The notes beneath the pieces are model-generated. The model worked only from the letters and a program-made list of their open reading frames with translations, did no database searches and was not told where the DNA came from. The translations under genes were made by a program, and so were the position numbers. This document shows, one piece after another, positions 45,787 through 56,500 of a stretch of 64,000 nucleotides of DNA (positions within the stretch are counted from its first letter, which is position 1; every line of letters begins with the position of its first letter). Source of the DNA: Methylophilus sp. Leaf416 (GTDB lineage: Bacteria; Pseudomonadota; Gammaproteobacteria; Burkholderiales; Methylophilaceae); assembly GCF_001424665.1 (NCBI RefSeq), contig NZ_LMQS01000001.1, forward strand, positions 249,225-313,224, given 5' to 3'.

Positions 45787-48276
45787 ATGCTCAATATCTT
45801 TAAAAGTAGTGCAAATTCGGCCAGCAAAGCGCTTTTACACAAGCAGATGGATCTGAGCGGTCAAATAAACGCTATTCATAAAGTCATGGGCGTGATCGAA
45901 TTCGATCTTAAAGGCAACATAGTGGCGGTCAATGACAGCTTTGCTGCGGTGACCGGCTATAGCGTCCAGGAAATCCTGGGTAATCACCACAGCATGTTTG
46001 TGGATCCTGAATATAAAACGAGTGCTGAATATAAACAGTTCTGGGAAAGACTTGCTCAGGGCCAGGCTTATGATGGCCAATATAAACGACTGGGTAAAAA
46101 CGGCAGGGAAATCTGGCTGCAAGCCAGCTATAACCCGATTCTGGATACGGAGGGCACGCCATTCAAAGTGGTCAAATATGCCACCGATATCACCCACGAT
46201 AAATTTGAGCATGCAGACTTTTCAGGTCAGATTGCCGCTATCGGTAAAGTGATGGGCGTGATCGAATTTGACCTTAAAGGCAACATTCTGGCGGTCAATG
46301 ACAATTTTGTGGCAGTCACCGGTTACCACGCAGACGAAATCGTAGGCAAACACCACAGTATGTTCGTGGCGGAAGATTACAAAGATAGCAGCGAATACAA
46401 ACAGTTCTGGGAAAGCCTGGCATTGGGCGAATCCAATAACGGTCAATACAAACGCTTTGGCAAAGACGGCAGGGAAATCTGGCTGCAAGCCAGTTACAAC
46501 CCTATTTTTGATGACGATGGCAGGCCATTTAAAGTGGTGAAATATGCGACCGATATCACGCGTGACAAGCTCAAGCACGCAGACTTTTCAGGCCAGATCG
46601 CCGCTATCGGTAAAGTGATGGGCGTGATTGAGTTTGATCTCAAAGGCAATATCCTGTCAGTCAACGACAATTTTGCCGCAGTGACTGGCTACAGCGCCAA
46701 CGAAATCGTAGGCAACCATCACAGCATGTTTGTGGCACCGGAGTATAAAGGTAGCGCAGAACACAAGCAGCTCTGGCAACAACTGGCCAGCGGCGTAGCT
46801 AATGACGGGCAGTATAAACGTATTGGCAAAGGCGGCCGTGAACTATGGTTACAAGCCAGTTATAACCCGATTCTAGATATGGATGGCAAGCCATTTAAAG
46901 TAGTGAAATACGCAACCGATATCACCCGAGAAAAATTGCAATACGCTGACTTTTCCGGACAGATTGCTGCGATTAGTAAAGTGATGGGCGTGATTGAGTT
47001 TGATCTTAAAGGCAACATCCTGGCGGTCAACGATAACTTTGCTGCAGTGAGCGGTTACAGTGCTGAGGAGATCATAGGCAATCATCACAGTATGTTTGTT
47101 GAAAGTGCTTATAAATCCAGCCAGGAATACAGGCAATTCTGGGAAAATTTAGGTCGTGGCCAACCTGATAGCGGCCAGTACCAGCGTGTTGGCAAACGCG
47201 GTAAGGAGATCTGGTTGCAGGCCACGTATAACCCGATCTTTGATATGGATGGTAAACCATTCAAGGTGGTGAAATACGCAACCGATATCTCTGCCAAAGT
47301 CAAAGAAACCCACGCCATGAAACAGGCAGTGGATGATGTAGTGAGTTATACCCAAACCGGCGACTTGACGCACAGAATCCCTACATCGGACAAATCCGGC
47401 GAAATCAAGCAGTTATGTGAAGGCATTAATATCATCATTGATGCCATGACCGATATCCTGAGCATGGTGAAAACATCCGGTGAGACCATTAACCTGTCTG
47501 CCCATGAAATCTCCATGGGTAATAACGACCTGTCCCAGCGCACCGAAGAACAGGCCAGCTCACTGGAAGAAACGGCAGCCAGCCTGGAAGAGATTGCCGC
47601 TACCGTCAGGAATAATGCCGAGAGCGCTAAACAGGCCAACATCATGACTAATAAAGCCAGTGCAGTGGCCAATAAAGGCGGCGAAACGTTTGCCAAAGTG
47701 GTGCAAACCATGTCGGAGATTACCGAAAGCTCCTCACGTATTGAAGAAATCATTACCGTAATCGACAGCATTGCGTTCCAGACCAACATTCTGGCATTAA
47801 ACGCTGCGGTAGAAGCAGCACGGGCGGGAGAACAGGGTCGCGGCTTTGCAGTGGTGGCCAATGAAGTGCGCAACCTCGCACAACGCTCTGCCACAGCTGC
47901 CAAGGAAATCAAGCAGTTGATTTCTGATTCAACCAATATCGTTGCCAGTGGTTCCCAGTATGTGGATCAGGCCAGTGGCACCATAGAAGAAATGATGACT
48001 GCCATCAAAAATGTGACAGACATCATTGCCGAAATCACTGCCGCCTCTGCTGAGCAAACTACCGGGCTGGACCAGATCAACTCGGCGATGAACCAGATTG
48101 ATGAAGTGACGCAACAAAATGCGGCATTGGTGGAAGAAGCTGCTGCAGTGGCGATGTCACTGGTTGAACAGGCAGACAAACTAAATGAGGCGGTCAGCCA
48201 GTACAAACTGCCGGAATCAAAAACGGCACATCCAGCCAAGGTGGAAAAAGTTGCCAGATATGCCGCTGCCGCATAG
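45787..48276 (+). CDS. soluble methyl-accepting chemoreceptor with four PAS domains (copy 2)
   Basis: The 829-residue protein is a paralogue of the preceding gene: no membrane helix, four PAS repeats (about residues 20-510, each with [10 protein letters not shown] or [10 protein letters not shown] and NHHSMFV), a HAMP-like linker and the chemoreceptor hairpin ([20 protein letters not shown]). Unlike copy 1 it ends in RYAAAA with no CheR-docking pentapeptide, so it may depend on copy 1 or another receptor for adaptation. PAS repeats are more alike within each gene than usual, implying recent internal duplication. Confidence 0.92.
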   Translation: MLNIFKSSANSASKALLHKQMDLSGQINAIHKVMGVIEFDLKGNIVAVNDSFAAVTGYSVQEILGNHHSMFVDPEYKTSAEYKQFWERLAQGQAYDGQYKRLGKNGREIWLQASYNPILDTEGTPFKVVKYATDITHDKFEHADFSGQIAAIGKVMGVIEFDLKGNILAVNDNFVAVTGYHADEIVGKHHSMFVAEDYKDSSEYKQFWESLALGESNNGQYKRFGKDGREIWLQASYNPIFDDDGRPFKVVKYATDITRDKLKHADFSGQIAAIGKVMGVIEFDLKGNILSVNDNFAAVTGYSANEIVGNHHSMFVAPEYKGSAEHKQLWQQLASGVANDGQYKRIGKGGRELWLQASYNPILDMDGKPFKVVKYATDITREKLQYADFSGQIAAISKVMGVIEFDLKGNILAVNDNFAAVSGYSAEEIIGNHHSMFVESAYKSSQEYRQFWENLGRGQPDSGQYQRVGKRGKEIWLQATYNPIFDMDGKPFKVVKYATDISAKVKETHAMKQAVDDVVSYTQTGDLTHRIPTSDKSGEIKQLCEGINIIIDAMTDILSMVKTSGETINLSAHEISMGNNDLSQRTEEQASSLEETAASLEEIAATVRNNAESAKQANIMTNKASAVANKGGETFAKVVQTMSEITESSSRIEEIITVIDSIAFQTNILALNAAVEAARAGEQGRGFAVVANEVRNLAQRSATAAKEIKQLISDSTNIVASGSQYVDQASGTIEEMMTAIKNVTDIIAEITAASAEQTTGLDQINSAMNQIDEVTQQNAALVEEAAAVAMSLVEQADKLNEAVSQYKLPESKTAHPAKVEKVARYAAAA

Positions 48277-48336
48277 GCTTGGGGTGATTAACCTCGTTGC
48301 CTGCCTGTCACATAGCTAAATGGGAAAGTTTGTTCT

Positions 48337-48371
48337 GGCACCTTGCATGGTCCTGCAAGGTGCCTTTTTTT
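48337..48371 (+). terminator. terminator between convergent chemoreceptor and kup genes
   Basis: An 11-bp perfect stem (GGCACCTTGCA / TGCAAGGTGCC) with a six-base loop is followed by T7 on the plus strand. The kup stop overlaps its end. Confidence 0.9.
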
Positions 48372-50250
48372 ATATCTGCACCCGGCTGCCCAGCTCAATA
48401 ACGCTATTGGCCGGAATATTAAAATATTCCACGGCGCTGCTGGCATTACGCGACATGACTGCAAACAACTGGTCACGCCAGCGTGGCATACCGCCCCCGA
48501 CATCCGGCACAATAATATCGCGGCTTAAAAAGTAAGAGTTACTGAACGGGTCCAGGGATTCGCCATCCAGCGTCAAACCAAGCAAAGCCTGAGGCACATC
48601 GGCATGCTGCATAAAGCCATAACGTAACTCTACCTGCCAGAACCCTTCTGCCAGTTTTTGCACCTGAATGCGCGACTGCGTATTCAGCAACGGCACATCC
48701 TCAAACACCACATTGACCAACAGATTACGCTGATGCAATACCTGGTTATGCTTGAGGTTATGCAACAACGCCTGCGGCACAGTTTCCAGATTGGAGACCA
48801 TGTATACCGCGGTTCTCTGTACGCGTGGATGTTTGCTTTCTGCAATGCTGGCAATCAATGCTGACAGTTTGGGATCGGTCTGCACCAATCCGGTCAATAA
48901 CAGATGGCGGCCTTTTTTCCAGGTAGTCATCAATACAATCAACACCAAGCTCAATGCTATCGGAAACCAGCCACCCTGCATAAACTTCATCGAAGCCGAG
49001 CCAAACAATACGCCATCTACCAAGCCCAACAGTCCTACCAATGACCAGCTCAGCCACATCGGGAATTTCCAGCGGTGACGCATCACGAAATAAATCAATA
49101 CTGTGGTGATAAGCATGGTGCCGGTAACGGCAATGCCGTAAGCAGACGCAAGCGCCGATGAGCTCTGGAACGCCAGACAGACAATAATCACCGCCAGCAA
49201 TAACGCCCAGTTCACCGCCGGCATGTAGATCTGCCCGGATTCACTGGCAGACGTATGGATAATGCGCATACGTGGCAAAAAGCCTAACTGGATCGCCTGG
49301 CGCGTCATGGAAAAAGCACCGGAAATGACCGCTTGCGACGCAATAATGGTGGCTAGTGTTGCCAGAATCACGGCTGGGATCAACAATGGTTGCGGAAAAG
49401 AAAGGTAAAACGGATTGCTGACAGCTTCAGGGTGCTGCAACAGCAAGGCACCCTGCCCCAGGTAATTTAACGCCAGACAGGGGAATACCAGTCCGAGCCA
49501 GGCCATCTGGATGGCCGGCCTTCCAAAATGGCCCATATCAGCATACAAAGCCTCAGCGCCGGTCACCGCCAGCAGAATGGCACCTATCGCAATAAACATG
49601 GCACCACCACGGGATTGCAGAAACTGCCAGGCATATTGCGGCTGTATGGCCTGCAACACTTCTGGTACTTGCGCAATCTGCCACACGCCTATGCTTGCCA
49701 GGGCCAAAAACCAGACAATCACAATCGGGCCAAAAAACCGCCCGACTGCATGGGTACCATGACGCTGAAACCAGAACAGCCCGATTAAAATCCCGATGGA
49801 GATAGGCAATACTTGCGCGGCCAATGCTGGCGACACGACCTGCAACCCTTCTACTGCGGACAGCACCGAGATCGCTGGCGTCAGCACACTATCCCCGTAA
49901 AAGAGTGCAGCACCTAGCACGCCCAGCAATAACAAGCTGCTTGCGCGTTTATCCTGCGGTTTTAAAGTAGATAGTGCTAACGACAGCAAAGCCATCACGC
50001 CGCCCTCGCCTTTGTTATGTGCACGCAAAACCAGCAGCACATATTTAAAAGTCACCACAAAGGTCAGCAGCCAGAAAATGGCCGACACGGCGCCCAGAAT
50101 ATTGGTCTGGTTAAGCGGCACACCGGTACTTTCGCTGAAAATAACCTGCATGGTATACAGCGGGCTGGTGCCGATATCACCATACACCACGCCGATGGCA
50201 CCCAGTGCCAGTGCCGCCAATCCGCTCTTCTTGATTGATAAATTGTCCAT
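48370..50250 (-). CDS. kup: Kup low-affinity potassium:proton symporter
   Basis: The 626-residue protein matches the family length. It has about 12 membrane helices in the first 430 residues, with the start [24 protein letters not shown] (the conserved GDIGTSPLY motif), then [15 protein letters not shown] and [20 protein letters not shown] cytoplasmic C-terminal domain follows. Kup imports K+ with H+. It is the last gene of a leftward run, 105 bases after the KdpE-like regulator. Confidence 0.96.
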   Translation of the reverse strand: MDNLSIKKSGLAALALGAIGVVYGDIGTSPLYTMQVIFSESTGVPLNQTNILGAVSAIFWLLTFVVTFKYVLLVLRAHNKGEGGVMALLSLALSTLKPQDKRASSLLLLGVLGAALFYGDSVLTPAISVLSAVEGLQVVSPALAAQVLPISIGILIGLFWFQRHGTHAVGRFFGPIVIVWFLALASIGVWQIAQVPEVLQAIQPQYAWQFLQSRGGAMFIAIGAILLAVTGAEALYADMGHFGRPAIQMAWLGLVFPCLALNYLGQGALLLQHPEAVSNPFYLSFPQPLLIPAVILATLATIIASQAVISGAFSMTRQAIQLGFLPRMRIIHTSASESGQIYMPAVNWALLLAVIIVCLAFQSSSALASAYGIAVTGTMLITTVLIYFVMRHRWKFPMWLSWSLVGLLGLVDGVLFGSASMKFMQGGWFPIALSLVLIVLMTTWKKGRHLLLTGLVQTDPKLSALIASIAESKHPRVQRTAVYMVSNLETVPQALLHNLKHNQVLHQRNLLVNVVFEDVPLLNTQSRIQVQKLAEGFWQVELRYGFMQHADVPQALLGLTLDGESLDPFSNSYFLSRDIIVPDVGGGMPRWRDQLFAVMSRNASSAVEYFNIPANSVIELGSRVQI

Positions 50251-50355
50251 CTCATCCTCTTGTTAGTGATTGATGGGTATCAATATGCGCGTGGGCGCAT
50301 ATCAAACGCATAAACAACTAACGCAAAGACCAGAGATAGAAAATAAACAAAAGGA

Positions 50356-51033
50356 TCAAGCCAGGCGATAGCCAATGCCCAGTTCAGTCAGCAGGTATCG
50401 AGGCTCGGCAGGTGTCGTTTCCAGCTTACTGCGTAAACGACCAATATGAATACGCAGGTAATGCGTGTCATCTACATATTCAGCGCCCCACACGCTGGTC
50501 AATAACTGACTATGCGTGAAAATAGTGCCGGGTTTACTGGCCAGTAACATTAACAATGCATGCTCAATCGGGCTGAGATGCAGTTGCACGCCTTCTTTGG
50601 TGACTATGCCGCTGGCGCGGTTAATCAGTAATCCTTCGTGCTGATACGCGTGGTCTCGCATTTGCATCATGGCAGTGCGGCGTAAAGCCACCTGGATACG
50701 TGCCAGCAATTCCGGCAGGCCAAACGGTTTCATCAGGTAATCATCGGCGCCCAGATTCAGGCAGTGCACTTTATCTGCCTCATCCTGGCGGGCTGACAAT
50801 ACTAGAATCGGTACATCAGAATAGGCGCGCAATAGGGAAATAAATTGCTCACCGCCGCCATCCGGCAAGCCTAAATCTAGAATAACCATGGCAAAATCGC
50901 TGGCTTGCCGGGCTTGCGCGAGGTCACGCGCATGCAGCACCCGATAGCCATGGGCAGATAAGGCTGGCACCAGAAACTGGTAAACCCCTGCGTCATCTTC
51001 GACCAGTAATAGAGTTGGCTGTTTATCGCTCAT
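50356..51033 (-). CDS. KdpE-like response regulator
   Basis: The 225-residue OmpR-family regulator has acceptor D53 in MVILDLGLPDGGG, T in LVLSARQDE position, K in LMKPFGLPELL, and a winged-helix C-terminus (YVDDTHYLRIHIGRLRSKLE). The DDTHYLRIHIGRLRxKLE pattern and the overall sequence are KdpE-like. Its ATG overlaps the kinase stop (ATGA at 51030-51033). There is no kdpFABC nearby; the next gene downstream is kup, the probable target. Confidence 0.88.
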   Translation of the reverse strand: MSDKQPTLLLVEDDAGVYQFLVPALSAHGYRVLHARDLAQARQASDFAMVILDLGLPDGGGEQFISLLRAYSDVPILVLSARQDEADKVHCLNLGADDYLMKPFGLPELLARIQVALRRTAMMQMRDHAYQHEGLLINRASGIVTKEGVQLHLSPIEHALLMLLASKPGTIFTHSQLLTSVWGAEYVDDTHYLRIHIGRLRSKLETTPAEPRYLLTELGIGYRLA

Positions 51034-52583
51034 GGTGCAATTAACTCACTCGCGCGTACAAACGGGAACATTAACTGCACGCATGTCTGCTGATTGTGCC
51101 CTGAACTGATCTCCAGTGTGCCCTGATGTAATTGCATCACGGTATTGACGATAGAAAGGCCAAGCCCAAAACCACGGGTGCCGGCAGGTCGTTGCGTGTG
51201 CGGCGCAAACGCCGAAATGGCAAATCCTTCAGGGAAGCCCGGCCCTTTATTCAGCACTGAAATTTGTAACCACAAGTCATTCATGGAAAGTGTGATTTCA
51301 ATCGCCGACCCTGCGCTTCGCCAGCAAATAGCATTGTCGATCAGGTTAGCCAGTGCATGTGCAACCAGCACTGCATCCATCCTCACCAGCACTTCCTCAT
51401 CGCTGATATTCACCTGCAATGCTTCAGGCGGCGAGCGGCGCTGGTACCTGCTGACTACATGCTGAATCACATCCTGCGGCGACTGCCAGTCCAGTTGCAG
51501 GCTCCTGGCACCGGCATCGAGTTTGACCAGGGTCAGGATATTTTCAGTGGCCTGGCTAAGGTAAGTGGTTTCGGCCTGTATGCTTTGCAATAATTGTTCG
51601 GACTGGGTTTCGGTGAGCGGGATCTGGCGGTCTGTCAGCACATTTGCTGCGCCTAGAATGACCGTTAATGGTGTACGCATATCATGCGACAAGGCGGTCA
51701 GCAGTGTTTTCTTGAAATTCGCTTCGCTAGCGGCGAGCTCGGCTTGTGCAAGTGCAATCTGCTGGCTGAGCTTGATATAAGCCTGCGCGCATTGATGCGT
51801 CAACAATTGCAGGAAATGCAAGTCTGGCATGGTATCCGACGCATCCAGTACCATGACTTCTCGCTGCGGAAACCCGAATGGCAGCAGGCAATATCCCAGC
51901 GATGGCCAGTCATTGGTACCCTTCCCCACCGGCCGGTTAAAATCCAGCGACCATTCAACACTGGCAGCCTGAACCGGAATGAATGTTGTATCTTGTACAT
52001 CCGATCCTGCCAGCCTGATCAAATCACCCGCTTCAGTCAGTCTCATCACGCGTGCCTGCAAGGCAAAGACTTCGGCTATATGCTGGCAAGCGGCTTGCAG
52101 TAATGTTTCGGTGCCTGATTGTGCAGCCAGTAGCTCAGCCAGTGATTGGAAAAAACGGGATTGCTGTGCCGCCTGGCGGGATTGCAGCATTTGCTGCTTT
52201 AAGCGCTGCATCACGCTGCTGACCGTCAAGGCGACGGTGGCGAATACCAGCAGAATGACCCAGGACTGGGTGCTGGCGACGCCTAAACTGAAACGAGGTT
52301 CGATAAAACAGTAATTGATCAGCAGGAAAGCAGTGATGGCCGTCAGTAACGCGGCAGAAAAACGCAGGAAATAGGCCGCCCACAATACTCCCAGCAGATA
52401 GAACATTGTGATCACGGTGACCCCTAACTCCGCAAAATAGGCGAGACCCAGCCAGGTCACCACTGCCAGCCAGCTGATCAGAAGTAATAAATTCAGAGTA
52501 GAAAACGAAAATGTCACCAGTGCTGACCCCTTACGCCATCTATTCTGTTTCGGCAATCGGCTATCAGCAGGTGAATGTGGCAT
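51030..52583 (-). CDS. KdpD-like sensor kinase lacking the N-terminal KdpD/USP domains
   Basis: The 517-residue protein corresponds to the C-terminal part of KdpD. It has a DUF4118 block of four membrane helices (about 28-122), a GAF-like region (about 145-270), the H box with H300 (LLTALSHDMRTPLTVIL), the N box NLIDNAICW and the ATP-binding GFGLGLSIVNTV. The roughly 370-residue N-terminal KdpD and universal-stress-like domains of E. coli KdpD (894 aa) are absent, and the upstream 17 bases lead straight into the TonB-like gene. It is the partner of the KdpE-like regulator, overlapping by four bases. Confidence 0.9.
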   Translation of the reverse strand: MPHSPADSRLPKQNRWRKGSALVTFSFSTLNLLLLISWLAVVTWLGLAYFAELGVTVITMFYLLGVLWAAYFLRFSAALLTAITAFLLINYCFIEPRFSLGVASTQSWVILLVFATVALTVSSVMQRLKQQMLQSRQAAQQSRFFQSLAELLAAQSGTETLLQAACQHIAEVFALQARVMRLTEAGDLIRLAGSDVQDTTFIPVQAASVEWSLDFNRPVGKGTNDWPSLGYCLLPFGFPQREVMVLDASDTMPDLHFLQLLTHQCAQAYIKLSQQIALAQAELAASEANFKKTLLTALSHDMRTPLTVILGAANVLTDRQIPLTETQSEQLLQSIQAETTYLSQATENILTLVKLDAGARSLQLDWQSPQDVIQHVVSRYQRRSPPEALQVNISDEEVLVRMDAVLVAHALANLIDNAICWRSAGSAIEITLSMNDLWLQISVLNKGPGFPEGFAISAFAPHTQRPAGTRGFGLGLSIVNTVMQLHQGTLEISSGHNQQTCVQLMFPFVRASELIAP

Positions 52584-52600
52584 GGCTGGTTTATTAAACG

Positions 52601-53518
52601 TTAGTGCCCGTATAAATCCTGGCTCTTATAGTTTGGGCCAAAGAATTCTTTCATCAGGAAATCTTCCAGCCCGGCACTGTCAGCTGGCCTTGCGGACAAG
52701 GTCACTGTGCGACCCAACCGGTTGGAAATCCAGTCAAAGTCACCGTTGTAATGCTCACGGATGATCGCGATCATTCGGCGCACCATCACCAGGCGGATAT
52801 CTTCGCCACTACCCGCTTCGACCTGGTAAAACTGGGTATTGGCCGAGGTGTAATCATTGACCCAGCCTTTAAAGCTGAAACTGGCGTTATACGGATCCAT
52901 ACGCTTGATCATAAACAAACCATTGGTACCGAACTTGAGGTTGTTCATGATGTTTTTGGTGCGGCGCTCATCTTCGGAAGGGCCACGTTCCGCTGCTGCG
53001 GCTGCATCATTAATTTCCTTAGCGGCTATCTCCTCCGAATAGCGGTCAGTCTGCTTACGTTTGATCATGCTGGAAAAATCTTCCACCGGTGGAGGGGATT
53101 GTTGCGGCGTTGGCTGAGGTTTAGGCTGCAGCTTGGGTTCAGGCAACTTGAATGCGCTGTCAGGATTCTGCGACTGGATAATTTTCTTAGGTAGCCTGGG
53201 TACTTCTTTAGGTTGTGGCTTGGGTTTTGGCTGCGGTTTCGGTGGTTCCGGCGGCATTTCAGGAGGCGGCTCTACCGGTTTCGGCTGACTTTTAACAGGT
53301 AATCCGAGATCCAGTACTACATTGATAGGCTCTTGCGAAGGCTCTTTCATGGGTTTCAGCAGGTCCAGCAAAAAACCCCAGAACAGGATCGCGTGAAAAA
53401 TCAGCGATAGCAAAAACCCCCACATCAACCTGGCGGGGATGCGCAACACACGGTCCCGCTGCTTTGGTCTTAGCCAGTTGGGTGTGCTGAAGGGTTCAAA
53501 TGGGGAAGGCTTTTGCAT
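52601..53518 (-). CDS. TonB-like proline-rich membrane protein
   Basis: The 305-residue protein has one N-terminal membrane helix (about 28-52), then a long Pro/Lys/Glu-rich stretch (about 78-160, with PEPPKPQPKPKPQPKEVP). A polar helix (KEINDAAAAAERGPSEDERRTKN) and a globular C-terminal domain of about 110 residues follow. The first two parts are TonB-like, but I cannot confirm a TonB C-terminal fold, and no exbBD or TonB-dependent receptor is adjacent. It lies between hrpA (40 bases upstream) and the KdpD-like kinase (17 bases downstream), so it may be part of one leftward operon. Confidence 0.65.
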   Translation of the reverse strand: MQKPSPFEPFSTPNWLRPKQRDRVLRIPARLMWGFLLSLIFHAILFWGFLLDLLKPMKEPSQEPINVVLDLGLPVKSQPKPVEPPPEMPPEPPKPQPKPKPQPKEVPRLPKKIIQSQNPDSAFKLPEPKLQPKPQPTPQQSPPPVEDFSSMIKRKQTDRYSEEIAAKEINDAAAAAERGPSEDERRTKNIMNNLKFGTNGLFMIKRMDPYNASFSFKGWVNDYTSANTQFYQVEAGSGEDIRLVMVRRMIAIIREHYNGDFDWISNRLGRTVTLSARPADSAGLEDFLMKEFFGPNYKSQDLYGH

Positions 53519-53558
53519 GAACAGGATTAATCACAGAGGTTGCTGATGTCATTCATGA

Positions 53559-56500
53559 CTATTGTATTTCTTGCCAAAGTTTTTCGAGTCTTTTGATTGA
53601 GACAGGATAAGGCGTCCTTAATTCCTGTGCAAATAATGATACACGTAACTCCTGCAACTGCCACGCAAAGTCTTGTAACCCGCTTGTTACAGACAGGTTG
53701 GCTTTACGCAATTGTTCAATTCTCTGTTGCCATCGCTGCTCCAGTTGCACAATCGCCTGCGCATGCTTTCCATCCCGCTCTATGCTGGTCGGGTATTTAT
53801 CTATACGCATGCGTATCGCTTTTAAATAACGGGGGACATGCGGCAATTGCTCCCACGGCGTGCGACTGAAACAACCGTGATAGACCAGCGCATTCAGTTG
53901 TTGTTCACATTCACGTTTGATTTTCTGCGTCACCGGTGTCATTTTCTGCAATTGCGCGGTTAATGCCTGGTATTCGCTGGCAATGAGTTGCACTTGCCGC
54001 GTTAACGCTTCTGCCACCGCCGGTAAACGCGTGCGTGCGCGGGCTTTAAGCTGCATAAATTCGGCATTAGTACGCGGCAAGGCATCTTCGGCGATAAACG
54101 CGCGGTCGGCAATCGCTTGCAGCATGTCTTCGCGTAACTGCTCAGGGTTCATGACGGCGCGTAACAATAAAGCGTATTGGTTGAATCCGGGCAGGCCTTT
54201 TTCCAGCTGCTTCATCTGCTCCTTGAGCTCAAAGCGCATCAGGCGGCACACACCTTTGCGGTGCGCACTGGCCGCCATATCTGCCGTATCAAACAGTTTA
54301 ACGGCGACACTGTCCTGGTTATCTTCTATGGCAGGGTAACCAGTCAACTGGCGGCCATCCTTGCTGAAGGTCAGCGTTTCCGGCAAATCACCAAAGTCCC
54401 ATTGCTTGAGATCAGTCTTTTCAATATCCGGCGAGCCGCTGCGGAAAGTCAGTTGTGCCGCAGAACCCAGTTGTTTCTTGAGTGCACTCCAGTCACGGCC
54501 CATGCCCAGCTCGCGGCCTTTTTCATCCACCACGCGGAAGTTCATCAGGTGATGGGCATCCAGCCCGGCCAGGTCAAATTCTTCCGGCTTCAGCTTGAGC
54601 GAGGTTTTGTGCTGGATAAATTGTGACAATGCCGGCAATAAAGCGCCCTCTGTCTTGTGCGCCTGCAAAAAGCCGGTCACGAAATCAGGCACGGGTACGC
54701 ACACGCGTCGCAAGGTTTTGGGCAGTGCTTTAATGAGAGCGGTCAGCTTGTCACGTATCATGCCGGGCACCAGCCATTCGGTCACGCTGGCATCCAGCTG
54801 GTTTAGTAGCGCTAACGGGATAGTCGCCGTTACGCCATCCAGCACATGCCCAGGTTCAAACCGGTACTTCAATGGCACTGTTTCCCCATCGATGGTCATC
54901 TGTTCGGGGAACTGCACCTCGGTAATCGCATTGGCGCCATGTCGCATCAGCGATTCACGGGTCAGGTATAACACTTTCGGATTAATCTTTTCTGCATCCT
55001 GCCGCCACTTCTCGAACGAAATGCCATTGAAAACACGGTACTGCTCGCTGATTTCCGGCACTACCTTGTCGTAGAAGGCAAACAGCTGATGCTCATCAAT
55101 CAGCACATCCTGGCGGCGCGCCTTGTGTTCCAGCGCTTCCACCTCTGAAATCAGGCGGCGGTTAGCTTCCTGGAAAGGCGCGCGGGTATCAAACTCCATA
55201 TTAGCCAGCGCTTCGCGGATAAAAATCTCGCGCGACTGCGTCGGGTCAACCGGACCATAATGCACACGACGTTTCGGTACGATGGTCAGGCCATACAGGC
55301 TGACGCGTTCCCACGCGACCACTTGCGCGGTTTTGCGGTCCCAGCGCGGGTCACTGTAATGGCTTTGCGTTAAATCACGTGCCCCGCCTTCATGGGCGAC
55401 CGGTTCAATCCAGTCCGGGTCTATCCTGGCGACGATGCGTGCATACAGCTTGGTCGTATCCACCAGTTCTGCAGCAATCACCCATTTCGGCCGCGTCTTT
55501 TTCAATGCTGAACCTGGCGCAATGGTGAAACGGATGCCACGCGCACCGGCGTAGGTTTCGCCGTCACCATCCTTAAAGCCTATATTACCCAGCAGACCGG
55601 ACAGCAAGGCTTTATGCACTTGCTCATAACTGGCTTCTTTATCCCCAAGCTTGAAGTCCATTTCCTCGACCATTTCCCGCAGTTGCGCATGCAACTCACG
55701 CCATTCTTTCAGACGCAGAAAAGACAGGAAAGACTGGTGACACTGGTTCAACAACTCTTTATTGGATTTTTTGTTTTTCAGCGCCTGATCGTACCAGTCC
55801 CACAATTTGAGATAACTCATGAAATCGGAGTCATCTGCCTTGAATTTTGCGTGCGCCTGATCAGCCGCTTCGCGTTTATCCATAGGTCGTTCACGCGGGT
55901 CCTGCATGCTTAGCACACTGGCGATGATCAATATTTCGCGCAGGCAGCTTTCTTTTTTCGCCGCCAGTATCATGCGCGCCACGCGCGGATCCAATGGCAA
56001 GCGCGCCATTTGCCGGCCGATCTCGGTAATCTCACGCCGCTCGGTTACCGCACCCAGCTCCTGCAGCAACTGGTAACCGTCGCTGACGAGACGGGAAGAA
56101 GGCGCTTCAATAAAAGGGAATTCGGCGACATCCCCCAGGCGCAAATCGGCCATACGCAGAATGACGCTGGCCAGCGAACTGCGCAAAATCTCAGGTTCAG
56201 TAAACTCGGGGCGCTGGTTGAAATCTTCTTCCGAGTACAGGCGCACACAAATACCACTGGAAACCCGGCCGCAACGCCCTGCCCGTTGTTTGGCCGCTGC
56301 TTGCGAGATTTTCTCAATCTGTAATTGTTCAACCTTGGCACGCGGGCTGTAACGGTTAACCCGTGCCAAGCCGGCATCAATCACATATTTAATGCCAGGC
56401 ACAGTCAGCGAGGTTTCTGCGACGTTGGTCGCCAGCACAATCCGGCGCTGTCCGCCGGGACGGAAAATCTTCTGCTGGTCCTCTATGCTCAGGCGCGCAA

